Origin: Apostichopus japonicus | Lineage: Eukaryota > Echinodermata > Holothuroidea > Aspidochirotida > Stichopodidae | Assembly (NCBI RefSeq): GCF_037975245.1 | Contig: NC_092569.1 | Span: 33,501,668-33,565,667 of the forward strand | Reading direction: 5' to 3' | DNA: 64,000 nt | Shown here: one piece after another, positions 24,801-35,900 of the stretch | Layout: each line of letters opens with the position of its first letter | Numbering within the stretch: position 1 is the stretch's first letter | Program-made: the position numbers and the translations under genes | Notes under the pieces: model-generated | The model's database searches: none | Told to the model about the DNA's origin: nothing | Seen by the model: the letters and a program-made list of their open reading frames with translations, nothing else

Positions 24801-25297
24801 TTCTCTCTGTGACTTTCTACCGCACACTCCCAGCAGAAGATAGGTCTTGAGGTGCAGTCTTCACACATTACTGGTTCTGAAATTACAGTGTTGCAGGAAT
24901 CACACATGTTGGAGCTTGGGGCAACTGACTCAATGAAAGCCTTGGTAAGCTTGGAACGAAGTGCCTGCCAAGCATTTGCAGCTTCTCTCTTCCTGTTTCT
25001 CCAGCCATCAGATGATTGTGATGATGATGCTGACAGAGAACGAATACTGAGTTCTCCTGTGAGAGGGCTTGGATCACCTTGATGGAGCTCCTCAGTAGCA
25101 TGTGGATATGGGTATGTCTCCCCAGCAAATAAACTGCTCTCAGGGTATGTCCTAGTCAAAGGGCCACTCCTCTCCATCTGTTGACTACATCTTGTGTACT
25201 CAAATGGGGACCTCGTCTGGGTCAGGTCGTCGTTTACCTTTGTATGGAAAAACTTTAATTTTTGTTTTTTCATTGGTGGCTTCGGAGGCATGATACT
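18666..25297 (-). CDS. KDZ-family transposase gene, intron-containing, partial
   Basis: Five minus-strand exons match the order of blocks in Kyakuja-Dileera-Zisupton transposases: 25297-24770 (start codon, CxC-type zinc cluster), 21962-21766 (FCHC...CGYWPSSP), 21292-21161 (CPAC), 19610-19434 (FDANFGLGRK, the D-x-N-F catalytic block) and 18802-18666 (GVFGCACRHGIPRL...GER). Splice sites are standard. From 21962 downward all exon phases join in frame. A short segment between the first and second exons is unassigned, because 21962 needs a phase-1 donor and 24770 is phase 0. The final part of the protein was not found below 18666. KDZ proteins are DNA transposases with an RNase H-like DDE core, acting in the nucleus. 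Here introns inside the catalytic region and open frames suggest either a well-preserved element or a domesticated host gene. No terminal inverted repeats were identified. Confidence 0.75.
19434..19610 (-). CDS. KDZ exon: D-x-N-F catalytic block
   Basis: Acceptor CTAATAG, donor ATG|GTAGGA, 177 nt, phase 0 to 0. Reads KIFVSFDANFGLGRKSNSGT, then RYFLDDKEVNSFVDSYQS. The aspartate of FDANF is the likely first catalytic residue by family analogy. Confidence 0.8.
20359..20387. repeat. small hairpin
   Basis: ACCAGGGAGTT and AACTCCCTGGT are perfect 11-nt inverted arms with a 7-nt loop. It lies in a KDZ intron. The motif recurs in part at 11909. Confidence 0.8.
21161..21292 (-). CDS. KDZ exon: CPAC block
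   Basis: Acceptor ATTTTCAG, donor AAG|GTAACG, 132 nt, phase 0 to 0. Reads ISYLYRTLTDETFEEFRHFY...DGTSCPACPK. The CPAC motif just before the catalytic block is conserved in the family. Confidence 0.8.
21766..21962 (-). CDS. KDZ exon: FCxC...GYWP block
   Basis: Acceptor TATTCAAG, donor GAT|GTGAGT, phase 1 to 0. Reads TFCHCTNDTESLVRCGYWPS and then SPRNPTCAISICLLKW. The zinc-cluster plus L-V-x-C-G-Y-W-P pattern is typical of KDZ transposases. Confidence 0.8.
24770..25297 (-). CDS. KDZ exon: N-terminus with CxC-type cysteine cluster
   Basis: A start codon (25289-25291) lies six bases after an acceptor (TTTTCACAG), so a 5' UTR exon must exist upstream, at higher coordinates. The product starts MPPKPPMKKQKLK, has a Ser-rich low-complexity middle, then AWQALRSKLTKAF and the cluster CDSCNTVISEPVMCEDC, CWEC...H...HHLVQF. 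This fits the CxC2/CxC3 modules associated with KDZ transposases. The donor is AAG|GTAAAA. A small candidate exon at about 24713-24745 (after GTTTTCAG) is ambiguous in frame. Confidence 0.7.
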
Positions 25298-27400
25298 CTG
25301 TGAAAAGATGATAAGTATTTTTACATCTTTTTTTTACAATCCTGTACATGTCTGGCAGTTGGTTTTACTTTTCTTTGGTTATATTGCCACATGCAAGCTT
25401 GAATGGCTTATTGTAATTTGGCAAAAAACACAGGCATTATTTTAGAGCTTTAGAGAGTCACTTCTAGGTTCAGAGGGATGCTGAGTAACCAACGTAACAT
25501 TTTATCGAAGTGGTGAGTAAGCACGACTTTTCTATACAAATTTGATGTGAGAAAGCTTCTCCTCTGTTGCACAATATAACAGCTGTGAAAATATGTGATT
25601 CTTTTAACTACAATGTTTCCTAGGTAAAGTTTCAAGATATAAAATATATAATTTCTATGCATGATGCAATGGTTATGTACATTAATTAGCGATTTGTCAA
25701 ATCTTCCCTTGAGGTATCATGTTTACAATGTTTTCACAATTTAACCACTGTTGACCCAAATGATCTCTGATCTTCACTACAGCTCACAAAAATAATAGGC
25801 GTCTGGTACTCAATTGGGTGGTACACTTCATATCGCATATGTGATTTCTCCAAGCTTCACTTCTTGTCAGATGCTAATAAAACTTGACTACCTGAAATTG
25901 ATGCCATCTGCCCTTTAACTAATTAAACTAAAAACATAGATTTCAACAGTTTAATCCTATATAGTGGTATGTGGAACATGATCTGCCCTGCTCTGTGCCT
26001 ATAAATTCCTGGGCAATATCCTTGCAATATCCACACTGGTGAGCTGTCTCTGAATAGTCTTGAGTTGTGAAACCACGTGATACATTTGTCTTGTTTATCA
26101 AACTGGATGGATAAAAGATCCATGGTGCAAATAAATGCACATCAGTTATCAAATAAAATTTATTCAACAATTTAGAAAGTGTAATATTTTATAAAAAGAG
26201 AGATTTTAGTGTGGAAATGATCTAAAATAGATATTCAAATGATGCCCTTTGTGAAATCCATACGTAATGATGTATGCAGGCAGGTTTCCACAGCAGACAA
26301 CATGCTGTTCCCTAGCAATTATGAACATCTAGCCTAATATACTACCTAAACTATTTTTGAATATTATAAGACTACTCAGGTGTCTTCCATTGGTGGAAAG
26401 CTATACATTGTCCAACTAAGTACTGTTAGCTAGGATGCCATGACAAACATGGAACAGTTAGATTTTTCAGATAGTGGTAATAGAAGAGCATTGACCTAAG
26501 CCTAATATCATACAGCAGCAGGGAACAAACTGTTTATGAAATGAAGATGGCACTATAGTTGTACATGGACCAATGTGACGTTGAAATGTCATTTCTTACC
26601 CTTCTTGTGGGTCTATACTGTACTGAAGTACATTACAATTACTGCACCGTCGGATATTGGGAAATAACAACTGTGCCGCCATGGGATATGTCACATGACT
26701 CTCCATGCAGGGTATGTGCACACCCACTGGCTAACAGATTTGGTTTTTCAACTGTCTGGTTACCAGCAACTACATGTAATCACCAAATGTGATAATCACA
26801 CATACTGTAAACAAATTAGCAGTGACATTCATTTAGTTGCATACAGATTGAGAAGCTGAAGAATTATCACCCCTTTGAAAACTAGCTATAGCAGACATTT
26901 CTTAAGGGGCAAATTTCATCTTCCAATGAACAGAAGACCTATCTTAGACTTAGCAAGTTAGACTAAATAATATTAGACTAGATAATATACAAAGAATTAA
27001 ACACCGTACACAGCAATACTTGTGTTGAAAACTGCACCACCTTGACTGAATTATTGGCATTTGCAAAAAAAGAAAACAGCGCTATGTAGGACACACCTTT
27101 AATGTCTTTGACAGGCTTTCAGTTAGGTTTATCACAAATAGTGGCCATTTTTGTTTCCTAGCATTATACAATTTCCAGGGTAGCTGTTAATATATTTATG
27201 CCTATGCGAGAAGGAGAAAAGCTCCTCGTCAATCTAGCACCAAACTCAAAAGAAAAAAATCCTATTTCCTCTGCCGTAATTGCATTCAATTTTACCCCTT
27301 CAAATTACATACGAGTGTTCCATAGATTTTTCTCATGCATTTAGTATATATAGTTTACAGCTCAGCTCAAACCAAAAGGTTATACTTTGCAGTGACAAGG
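25298..27400. other. no gene recognised
   Basis: AT-rich sequence with only short unsupported ORFs. It would hold the long 5' UTR intron of the KDZ gene if its promoter lies further right. Confidence 0.4.
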
Positions 27401-27619
27401 TATTAACGATTGCATCAAGTACCTGTTCTTTCCGAGACTTAAGGGCAAGGACCGACAATTTGGTGCTACATTGCTTAAAAGTGATTCACCTTCTCGTACA
27501 TAGGCCTGTCTGTCAGTTTAGTGACCGTTTAGGCCTAACATAAATGTCACAAAAATACCTATGGTTTCTTCAACTACACACGCCTTTAGGAATTAGGGTC
27601 AAAAGGGGTACTTACCACT

Positions 27620-28690
27620 TAGAAAAGTGCATACCTTTCCGCCATTTTAGCACCATGGCGGTAAAGCACTTTTCTATGATGGCGGTAATACTAAGAGTAG
27701 GCCTACATAACTGTGGGTATGGGTAACGTTAGTATGTAGGCTAGGAATAACAAGGAATGGATTGTTAGGATGGGGTAAAGATGGGCTAGGGAACAAGAAA
27801 TTCCCAGAATTATGTCCCCAAATAGGTCTTCTAGAATCTGTCAATTTTTATTTTAATTCAATTACTTCAACCAACCATTGAACATTTGAAGACGGTGTAC
27901 CTCTCCTTCCATGCGATTTAAAGTAGGTTTCACCGGAAACACCGCCTTCTTCAAGTTCGATCATGCTGGAAAGTCAGCAGCTAGCACCATTAGCAAAAGT
28001 CGAAGGACTGCAGTACCACACCAAGACCAAGGTACATTCCTGTACACCAGGGTAAAGTACTTCCTAAAATGTACGTTTCCGCCCTAGGTAGTGCCATGGT
28101 GGAAATGCTCGAATCCTATGGCGGAAATGTATGGCGGCATGTACCTAGGCTATGGCGGAATAGCACTAGATCAAGATTCGGGTTAAATACTTCTAAAGTT
28201 TACTTTTGTTATGGTAAAGGTACCTGGCATAGAGGCTGTACGACTTTAATAACCTAGTGTAACTTGTGTTAAATTCTGGCCATCAAACACTCCAGCATTT
28301 GCAAAAACAAACGGGTATACTGTACTAGCCTAGTAGTAGTAGTACCTGCCGAGTCATTATGCTGGTAAACTATTGTATTACTGTTACTAGGCTAGGCCTA
28401 ATTTAGAAGTGAATCTGTTTTGTATCTATTTGAGACTTGCACACACTCACCAGTCCGTGAAGAAGGTTTTAATTAAATGGATTTACCAAAACGATTGGAG
28501 AAAAGTTAAGATACCTTCTGAATCTCGTATGCAGTTTAAAATAACCGCTGCCGCAGTGTGTCGGCTACGTGTTGTGCCAGCGCCGACAATGCACTCCGTA
28601 GTCCGAACGGCTAGGGAGTAGTCTTCGTTACCCAGCCGCCGCGCATTTTCAGCTTTCGGGCTCGTAGTTCAACGTGTAACAGCTTTGCAG
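27620..28690. promoter_or_regulatory. possible promoter region: ATGGCGG cluster and CpG-richer stretch
   Basis: ATGGCGG, or its complement, occurs repeatedly: GCCATGGCGGTAAAG and GATGGCGGTAAT near 27655-27690, and TATGGCGGAAATG, TATGGCGGCATG and TATGGCGGAATAG near 28117-28165. The arms around 27620-27680 (AAAAGTGC...GCACTTTT) are palindromic. Then 28540-28660 is rich in CpG, unlike the surroundings. ATGGCGG resembles the YY1 core site. This could be the promoter of the minus-strand KDZ gene, or simply a repeat family. Function is inference. Confidence 0.3.
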
Positions 28691-28792
28691 TAGTTACTGT
28701 GCCACCTGTAACACACGTTACCGTGTTACGAACACGGCACAGTAGTTACTGATGCACGGTGGTGGAACATGAACAGTAGTTACTGTACTAGC
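28688..28792. repeat. MITE-like repeat, CAGTAGTTACTG family, copy 1
   Basis: Several CAGTAGTTACTG motifs around TGTAACACACGTTACCGTGTTACG and ATGCACGG. The same sequence occurs in the cleaner copy at 29362-29500. Confidence 0.6.
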
Positions 28793-29361
28793 TATGAGTA
28801 TCGGGTGAATCACAACATAGGTGATATACCTATACTAGGTTATATGAGGAAGGGGGTATGCAAGTGAATTAACACAAGAAGTATGGACTCCGATTTCTTG
28901 GCACAGATAATAACGTCTGGCAATATGCCTTTGTATCATTGTAGTAAAGAATCCAGCCACGATTCGTCATCATTCAAGATGTATTTCCTTGTGATGTCAT
29001 CATATTGAACACGTGGAACAGTGCTACGTGGCTCAATCACATGATATCATACGGTTTATACGTCCATCAGATTCCATTAAGTATCGTGAGTTGCCAGCCA
29101 CGTTGTTTATCATATAGCAGCTTGTACATACCAGCAAGGAAAATTAAAGGCATTACCTTGTAAATGATAGGTAACGTTAAAGCAGTTAAGGTACTTCGAA
29201 ATCATCATAAATATTATGGTGTACATCAATTTACGTATGAAATGGGTAGTTCCTGGTTATGATCATTTAAAGTGAATTACATTATTTCAACAGTTCACAG
29301 CATGAGTGAGATTGTAACAAATAATTTAATAATATGTATAAAAACCCACCGATGCTCATAA

Positions 29362-29500
29362 CTAGCACAGTAAGTACTGGTGCCACCTGTAACACATGTT
29401 ACCGTGTTACGAACACAAAGTAAATATTAATGATGCACGGTTGTGGGACATGAAAAGTAGTAACATGTGTTACAAGTGGCACCAGTAGTTACTGTGCTAG
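29362..29500. mobile_element. small palindromic MITE, copy 2
   Basis: The left arm (CTAGCACAGTAAGTACTGGT...) and right arm are inverted repeats of about 41 bp with only two or three mismatches. The spacer holds GTTACGAACAC and ATGCACGG. About 139 bp with no coding capacity. It lies some 400 bp before the start codon of fibrinogen-related gene 2. Confidence 0.75.
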
Positions 29501-29916
29501 ATATGTGTTTGAAGTTAAGTAGGTACTGTACCGTGTGATTCCAGTTCACAACTCTCTTTAAAAACAACCATTCTTATCCTTTCCTTGTGGTAAAATCAAG
29601 AGTTCTTAAATTCTAACTAACGATTCGAGATAAAAGAGCTTATAAGTAAAATATAGCACATAATTACCCTGTAATGATAATGACACATACTTAATATACA
29701 GATGCCGATATGGGACACACTCGATTGCATAACATAAATTATGGATCTCAAATGTGACCAACTGATAAATTACGTGGTGTAAATGGACATCCGTACGTAT
29801 GCAGGTCCCTCTTTGTGTAACGATTTTACGTTCATTACTTCTGTCACTGTCTCAGACGGTCAGTAAGTATCTCCTTTATTTCGTGCACCCTTTTTTCTAT
29901 GTTTCATTTTGGATCA

Positions 29917-29988
29917 ATGGCAGAACTTCGAAGCAAATGTATTTTCGTCTTTGCGGTGTTGCTGCTTTTAAACTCAAGTGGTTTTCGG
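29917..29988 (+). CDS. gene 2 exon 1: signal peptide
   Basis: The ATG at 29917 opens MAELRSKC, then hydrophobic IFVFAVLLLL, then NSSGFR, followed directly by GTAAGT. Length is 24 codons, ending in phase 0, which joins exon 2 in frame. The overlapping longer ORF in another frame is a shadow. Confidence 0.8.
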
Positions 29989-32900
29989 GTAAGTCTCTAA
30001 AATATTAATAAAATGAAATTAATTTCTTCAAAGTAAAATTGAATTAATATGGTTTACTTGTATAACTTTTGTTCACTGATTGACAATTTGGAACTAAGTA
30101 TTTCATTAACTTCATATTAACAAATTCCTGTACTTTTTTGTCTACATATAAAATATAACAACGGTCTACCTGCGCTGACTTGTTACCTCGAGTCTTTGTA
30201 GAAATATTACGATTGGTGAGCTATCCGCTCTATTCAACTGTAACTTTTTGGAAATTTTGATGTTTTTTTTTTAAATGTTGTGCGTTATCCAGCATTATTC
30301 TGAACACAATTATCTCTCTTTATTACTTTATTCCATTTATGATCTTGCCCTTATATTTTTCTGCTGATAGCCCCACTATTCGTACTGTTCATTCTGTATC
30401 ATTTGTTGATATCCAATTATGAATTACATCATTTGATTTTTGAGAATCAAACAAACACGTAAAAAGAAAATCTACAACAGAATTTTACTATGCAGAACAT
30501 CTATCTTTTACATGTCTTTTTAGATTCTAAACTATTTAAAATCAACACGAATATGTTTGGAGGAGAACTCTGAAACATACAAAAACATATAAATATTGAA
30601 ATGTCTCAATGTTATTACTTAAATATATCTCAAATTCACACAATTCTGTTTTTAATACAAGTTTCTCGTACATATTGAGTGCAAAGCCTAAACGGTGTTG
30701 TTACGAGATCATAAGGGTTTAATACCCCTACATTTGATTAAGTATCCATTAACCGATGCTAATAAAAATAACGTTATGATTAACTTATGAACTAATCATT
30801 TGTTTATCAAAGAAAATATCGGAAGAAATTTAAAATGCAAATGCAAAAAGTAACAATTTCAAGAAACAACTTGAGAAGTTATTCCTTAACGATGACAATT
30901 CCTTCCTTTAATTCATAAAATAATTCCATATTTTCCGAATACAAAATTTACCTCTCCGTCAAAATGATTGTCCAACTTGTATTCTAAAGTAAATAAGTTC
31001 AGCTTTTGACTTTCTAAAAGAACAATATCCATACGGAAATGATAATTAAGCCAAGTTGAATAAGTTTAATATCTAACTTGCTATATTTATTACGCTATAC
31101 TGATATGATCAATCTGTTGGATTTAGTATTCAAAAAATATTTCCTAATACACAGAAGTTTAATTTTGTCAAAAATACAGTATTGATAGGTTCTTAGTGTA
31201 AACAAAAAGAGCAGCTTTACGCAGTATAGCTGAAATGTTTTTTTTTTTTTTTTTTTCAAAACGAGCTTAGAAAACCTCAGTATTGTAACAGTTAACATTA
31301 GAGCAATCAAAGCACTTTTAAATTGGCTTTTCACAAAATTGTTAATATACTTAGTATTACAATATATAACTGATAACAACTTGGAAATTTGCTCGCTGGG
31401 CAGGTATTTGTAAAACATTACACAATAAACGCATTCATGTAAAACACTCTTCAATACAGACAAGAACGTACAAATATATATTGATCAGTTTATCATGTAA
31501 ATACCTCAGAGGAAATATAATGTATCTTAAAATGATCAACAACTATTTTCCAAACATCCCCAAAACACCTTATATTTGATACAAGTAATTTGGCAACCAA
31601 TATTTAAAATCCAAGTATCAACGTTTTATAACAGAATTATATTGAAAAATCGTCTGCATTAGTGTTATGTACAATCTTAATAATTCTGTATTTTATCTTG
31701 AAACATTCTTTTTCATGACAAAGTAATATCAATCTTAATGTTCCTTCTTAAAATGTATCACCCTCTTAATTTCAATCGTTCCCTTTACTATTTAGCGTGT
31801 TAAGGTAGCACTGTTTGTTCTCCAACGTTTTGTTTTCCCTCTGGCGGTCATCGCGTCGTATTACACATGCATCTGTTATAAATGTAGTTGATTCGGTCAT
31901 GTGCGTTAATCTTAGGAATGATTTTTAACGCATGTCAATATAATAATATAATAATAATCATCTACTAAATGTAAATATTTAAATAGTCGACATATTTGTA
32001 AGAATTTTGCACGAAACGCTGCTTTAAGAATAAAAATAAAGTACGACAATTATAAACAAAATGTTATGAAAAGTTATAGGAAAAAAAGTTTTATAAAAAA
32101 AAAATCAATGTGAAAAGTTGTTACTTTTTGAAATTTTGCCTTTAGCATCAGAAAGAGCGTCTACTAACCGACAATAACAAACAAATTCATGCTAAGAAAA
32201 GGAAAATTGTACCAAACCAATATCAAGAAAAAGGGAAACAGTAAAAGAGACTTGTTTATTAGCATTACTCAATCATCTCAGACAAAAACCAAAATAAATG
32301 CATACAGCTTTCCGCTGTGCGTTTCCTTTGTAAAGTTCTTGATTCTGTTTTGAACAGAACAAAAATGTAGAAATGTTATAAATTATGATTTAGAGCCTTC
32401 TTCCTCGGCAAGACAGGCTTGTAGCCATCATTTCCTCGTTTCTTCCTTGCAAAGTCTGTAATTAAAAATATTGAAAATGTTACCATACAACACGTGATCA
32501 CGTAGACGAGAACCTTTATTTCAAACCGTGTTGTTTTTAGTGAGTCTAGACGAGGTTTATTGCCAAGAATTTTCAAAATGGATTTAATTTTATAGAAACT
32601 CTAATATTTTTTTACAAGAAGCCTAAACGTTCTTGTAACGAGAGCATATTTGTTCGAAGCCCTACATATGATCAATTATCCATTAACCTATGCTAAAAAA
32701 ATAACTTTATGATTATCTTGTAAACTTATCATTTGTTTATCAAAAAAAAAATATCGTGTGAAGTTTAAATCGCAAATTTATAAAACAAGTAACAATTTCA
32801 AGAAACAACTTGCGAAGTTATTACCTTCACGATGCCAATTTGTTCTGTCAATTCATATTTTCCGAATACAAAATTGACCTCTCCGTCAAAATGACAGCCC

Positions 32901-35900
32901 AACTAGTACAAAAAATAGATAAAGTTCTCCTATGATTTTTTATAAGAACAAATATGCATACGGAAATGATAAATACACTTTTGAATAAGTTTAATATCCA
33001 AATTGCTATATTTACAACGCTATACTGATATGATCAATAAGTTGGATTTAATATTCGAATGAAGCATTATTCCTAATCCAAAGACATTTGATATGTCAAC
33101 ATAAAGTATTGATAGGTTTTTCGTGTACATTAAAATGGCGCAATTTAGCTGAATATTTTTATTCAAGCCGAGCTAAGAAAACCTCAGTATTGTAACAGTT
33201 TATGTGTGAAATATTTAACAATCAATGTTGAACTACAAAAACAGTTATGAATCGATTGACCATTAGAAGCATTCCAAGCACTTTTAAATTCTCGTTCACA
33301 AAAGTGTTAATATGTTAAGTATTACAAAATAAACCTGACAACAACTTGGAAATTTGCTCGCTGGGCAGGTATCTGTAAAACATAACACAATAAACGCTTT
33401 AATGTAAGACACTCTTCAATACAGGAACGTACGTACGCATATCTATTGATCAGTACGTCATGCAAATACACAACAGGAAACAGAATGTATCTTAAAATGA
33501 TCAACAATTATTTGCCAAATATCCCCTAACACCTTATACAGGTAATTTGGCAACCGATATTTGTAAGCCAAGTAACCCTTTTTTGTACTAGTTCAATACT
33601 GAAACATCGTCTCTAATAGTTTCATGTACAAAAATTTTTCGGGTAAAGGTAACACTGATTGTTCTCCAATGTCTTGTTTCCCTTTGGCGGTCATTGGGGT
33701 ATTACTCATGCATCTGTTAATAATATGTTCGATTCGGTCATGAGCGTTTATCATAGGGATAATTTTGACCCTATCAATGTAATAATCATCAACTAAATAA
33801 AGTTATTCTAATAGCCAACATGTTTGTAACAAGTTTACACGAAACGCCGCTTTAAAACTAAAACTAAAGTACGAAAATTATGACATCAATGTTATGAAAA
33901 GTGATAAGAAATTGAGAATAAAGTATAATACAAAAAAGTCAATGTGAAACGTTGTTAGTTTTGAAATTTTGTCTTTAACATCAGGAAGATCATCGACTAA
34001 CTTACAATAATAAAAAAAAATCATTCCAAGATTTTCTTTTTTAAATTGTACCAAACCAATGTCATAAAAAAATGAGAATAGTAAACAGACTTGTTTATTA
34101 ACATTACTGAATCCTCCCAGACAAAACAATAAATAAATGCGTATGCCTTCACGCTGTGCGTTTCCGTTGTAAATTTCCTGATTCTATTTTTTAAAAGAAC
34201 AAAACTGTATAAAGGTTATAATTTATGATTCAGAGCTTTGTTTTGCCACGTTGTCGACAAGACAGGCTTATATCCATCATTTCCTCGTTTAATCCTTGCA
34301 AAGTCTATAATTTAAGAATATTGAAAATGATACCATACAACACGTGATCTCGTAACCAAGAACGGCTATTTTTCAAAATCCTGTTGTGTTGAGGGAATCT
34401 AGATGATGTTGATTGTGAAGAATTTTCAAATGGATATAACTTTACAGAAACTCTATTAATTGTTTTACGAGGAGTCATATATGAAATGTGATGTGTCTGT
34501 TACCTATCATTTATTTCAAATTTAACATATATCGTTTATTTACACACTTAGATTTAATCATAACTACTTTGACAAAAATATCTTTTTGAAGAAGAATTTG
34601 TGCACGACTGATGTATCATTAGCTTCTTTCTCCCGACATACTTAATTAACGAATTTTCGGATAATGTCAGCACATGTATAAACCATGTAAGAGTTGTCCT
34701 AAACCAACGCACATATAAAATAATAACTAATTCTAATATGTTATATTCAATAGGATAAATGTGATGTTTAACTTTTATTCAATATATCTGAATCATTTCC
34801 TCCTTCAACGTAGTATCTTATTTCTTTCATACAAGCTTTGCGTACAGGCGTCAAATGACAATTCCTTTTAAATCGAGAGAAAAAAATTATGTGTCGTTAT
34901 GATATTATGTGTTATCCTTGATTTAGGATACTTCTGAGAATTACGCCAAGCAAAGGTCAAAACAAAATATTCATGCACGTTTTTTTTATACACAAGGATG
35001 CGTTTTCATGGGAGCTGGGTTCATGTGGATGTTCTGGGGCGTTCAAGAATTGTTTTCTGTCTTAATGTAGATACAGTAAACGTGGAGTTGCGGAAAGAGT
35101 ATCAGCTTTTGCTGATGTTCACACAGGGTAATCAAAACAGTTTTCGTTATGGATACGCTAACTTGTATTTTGCTATACATGAGGTTATTTTGATTGGGCG
35201 TGATTCGTCAATTTTAGCATTTCTCGTAAAAAGTTCGCAATCATTCCATCACATGTCTTGTAAATATTTTCATCCTTTTTGTTTGTTTAGGTAATTAACT
35301 TTAGATAAGTTGAAAAACAATAATCAGGAAGTTCCCATTAAGTGTTAGGCTTTGCCCAAATATTTTCTAAGGCGATCTTAAACTTGTTTTTTTCTTATTT
35401 ACAAAAATATAAATTGTGACTTTAACCATGTTTTTGTAGCTAACAAATAACTTTGCATAATGTAAACACATCAAAAGCTTTAATTATTGCATACGTTCTG
35501 AGTGCAATATTTCCAAATAGATCGACATATTTTCTATGATAAAGCAAAAAGTTGTAACAACAAATGTCGTAAAACGTAAACGTGTTTTGTGATGTTGAAA
35601 AAAAAAAGATCTATTGTGTTGTTGTACTTGTCTAAGTCAATCAAGTGGCTTGCACGTATCGCAACAAACAATATTCTTCTTCAAAACCGATGAATTTTTA
35701 ATTTTTACACGTTTTTGTTGCTCTTTTTTTGGACATTTTTTCAAAACTTGGCTAATTTCAAATTTTTGAGGCTAAATTGCACGTTGTCCCAGTGTATAAG
35801 TACCTCATTAGTATAATATATCCAGTTTCCCGCTATAGATAATTGTACTTAGCTTACTGTACGAACACCACTAGGAGATCAAAGTTTTCGGATCATGAAT

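Noticed and set aside
29799-30008. 69-codon ORF over gene 2 exon 1
   Set aside because: Wrong frame. The real signal peptide starts at 29917 in another frame and ends at a GTAAGT donor.
31095-31463. 122-codon minus-strand ORF
   Set aside because: Low complexity with a poly-Lys run from a T-tract. The duplicated unit B does not keep it open.
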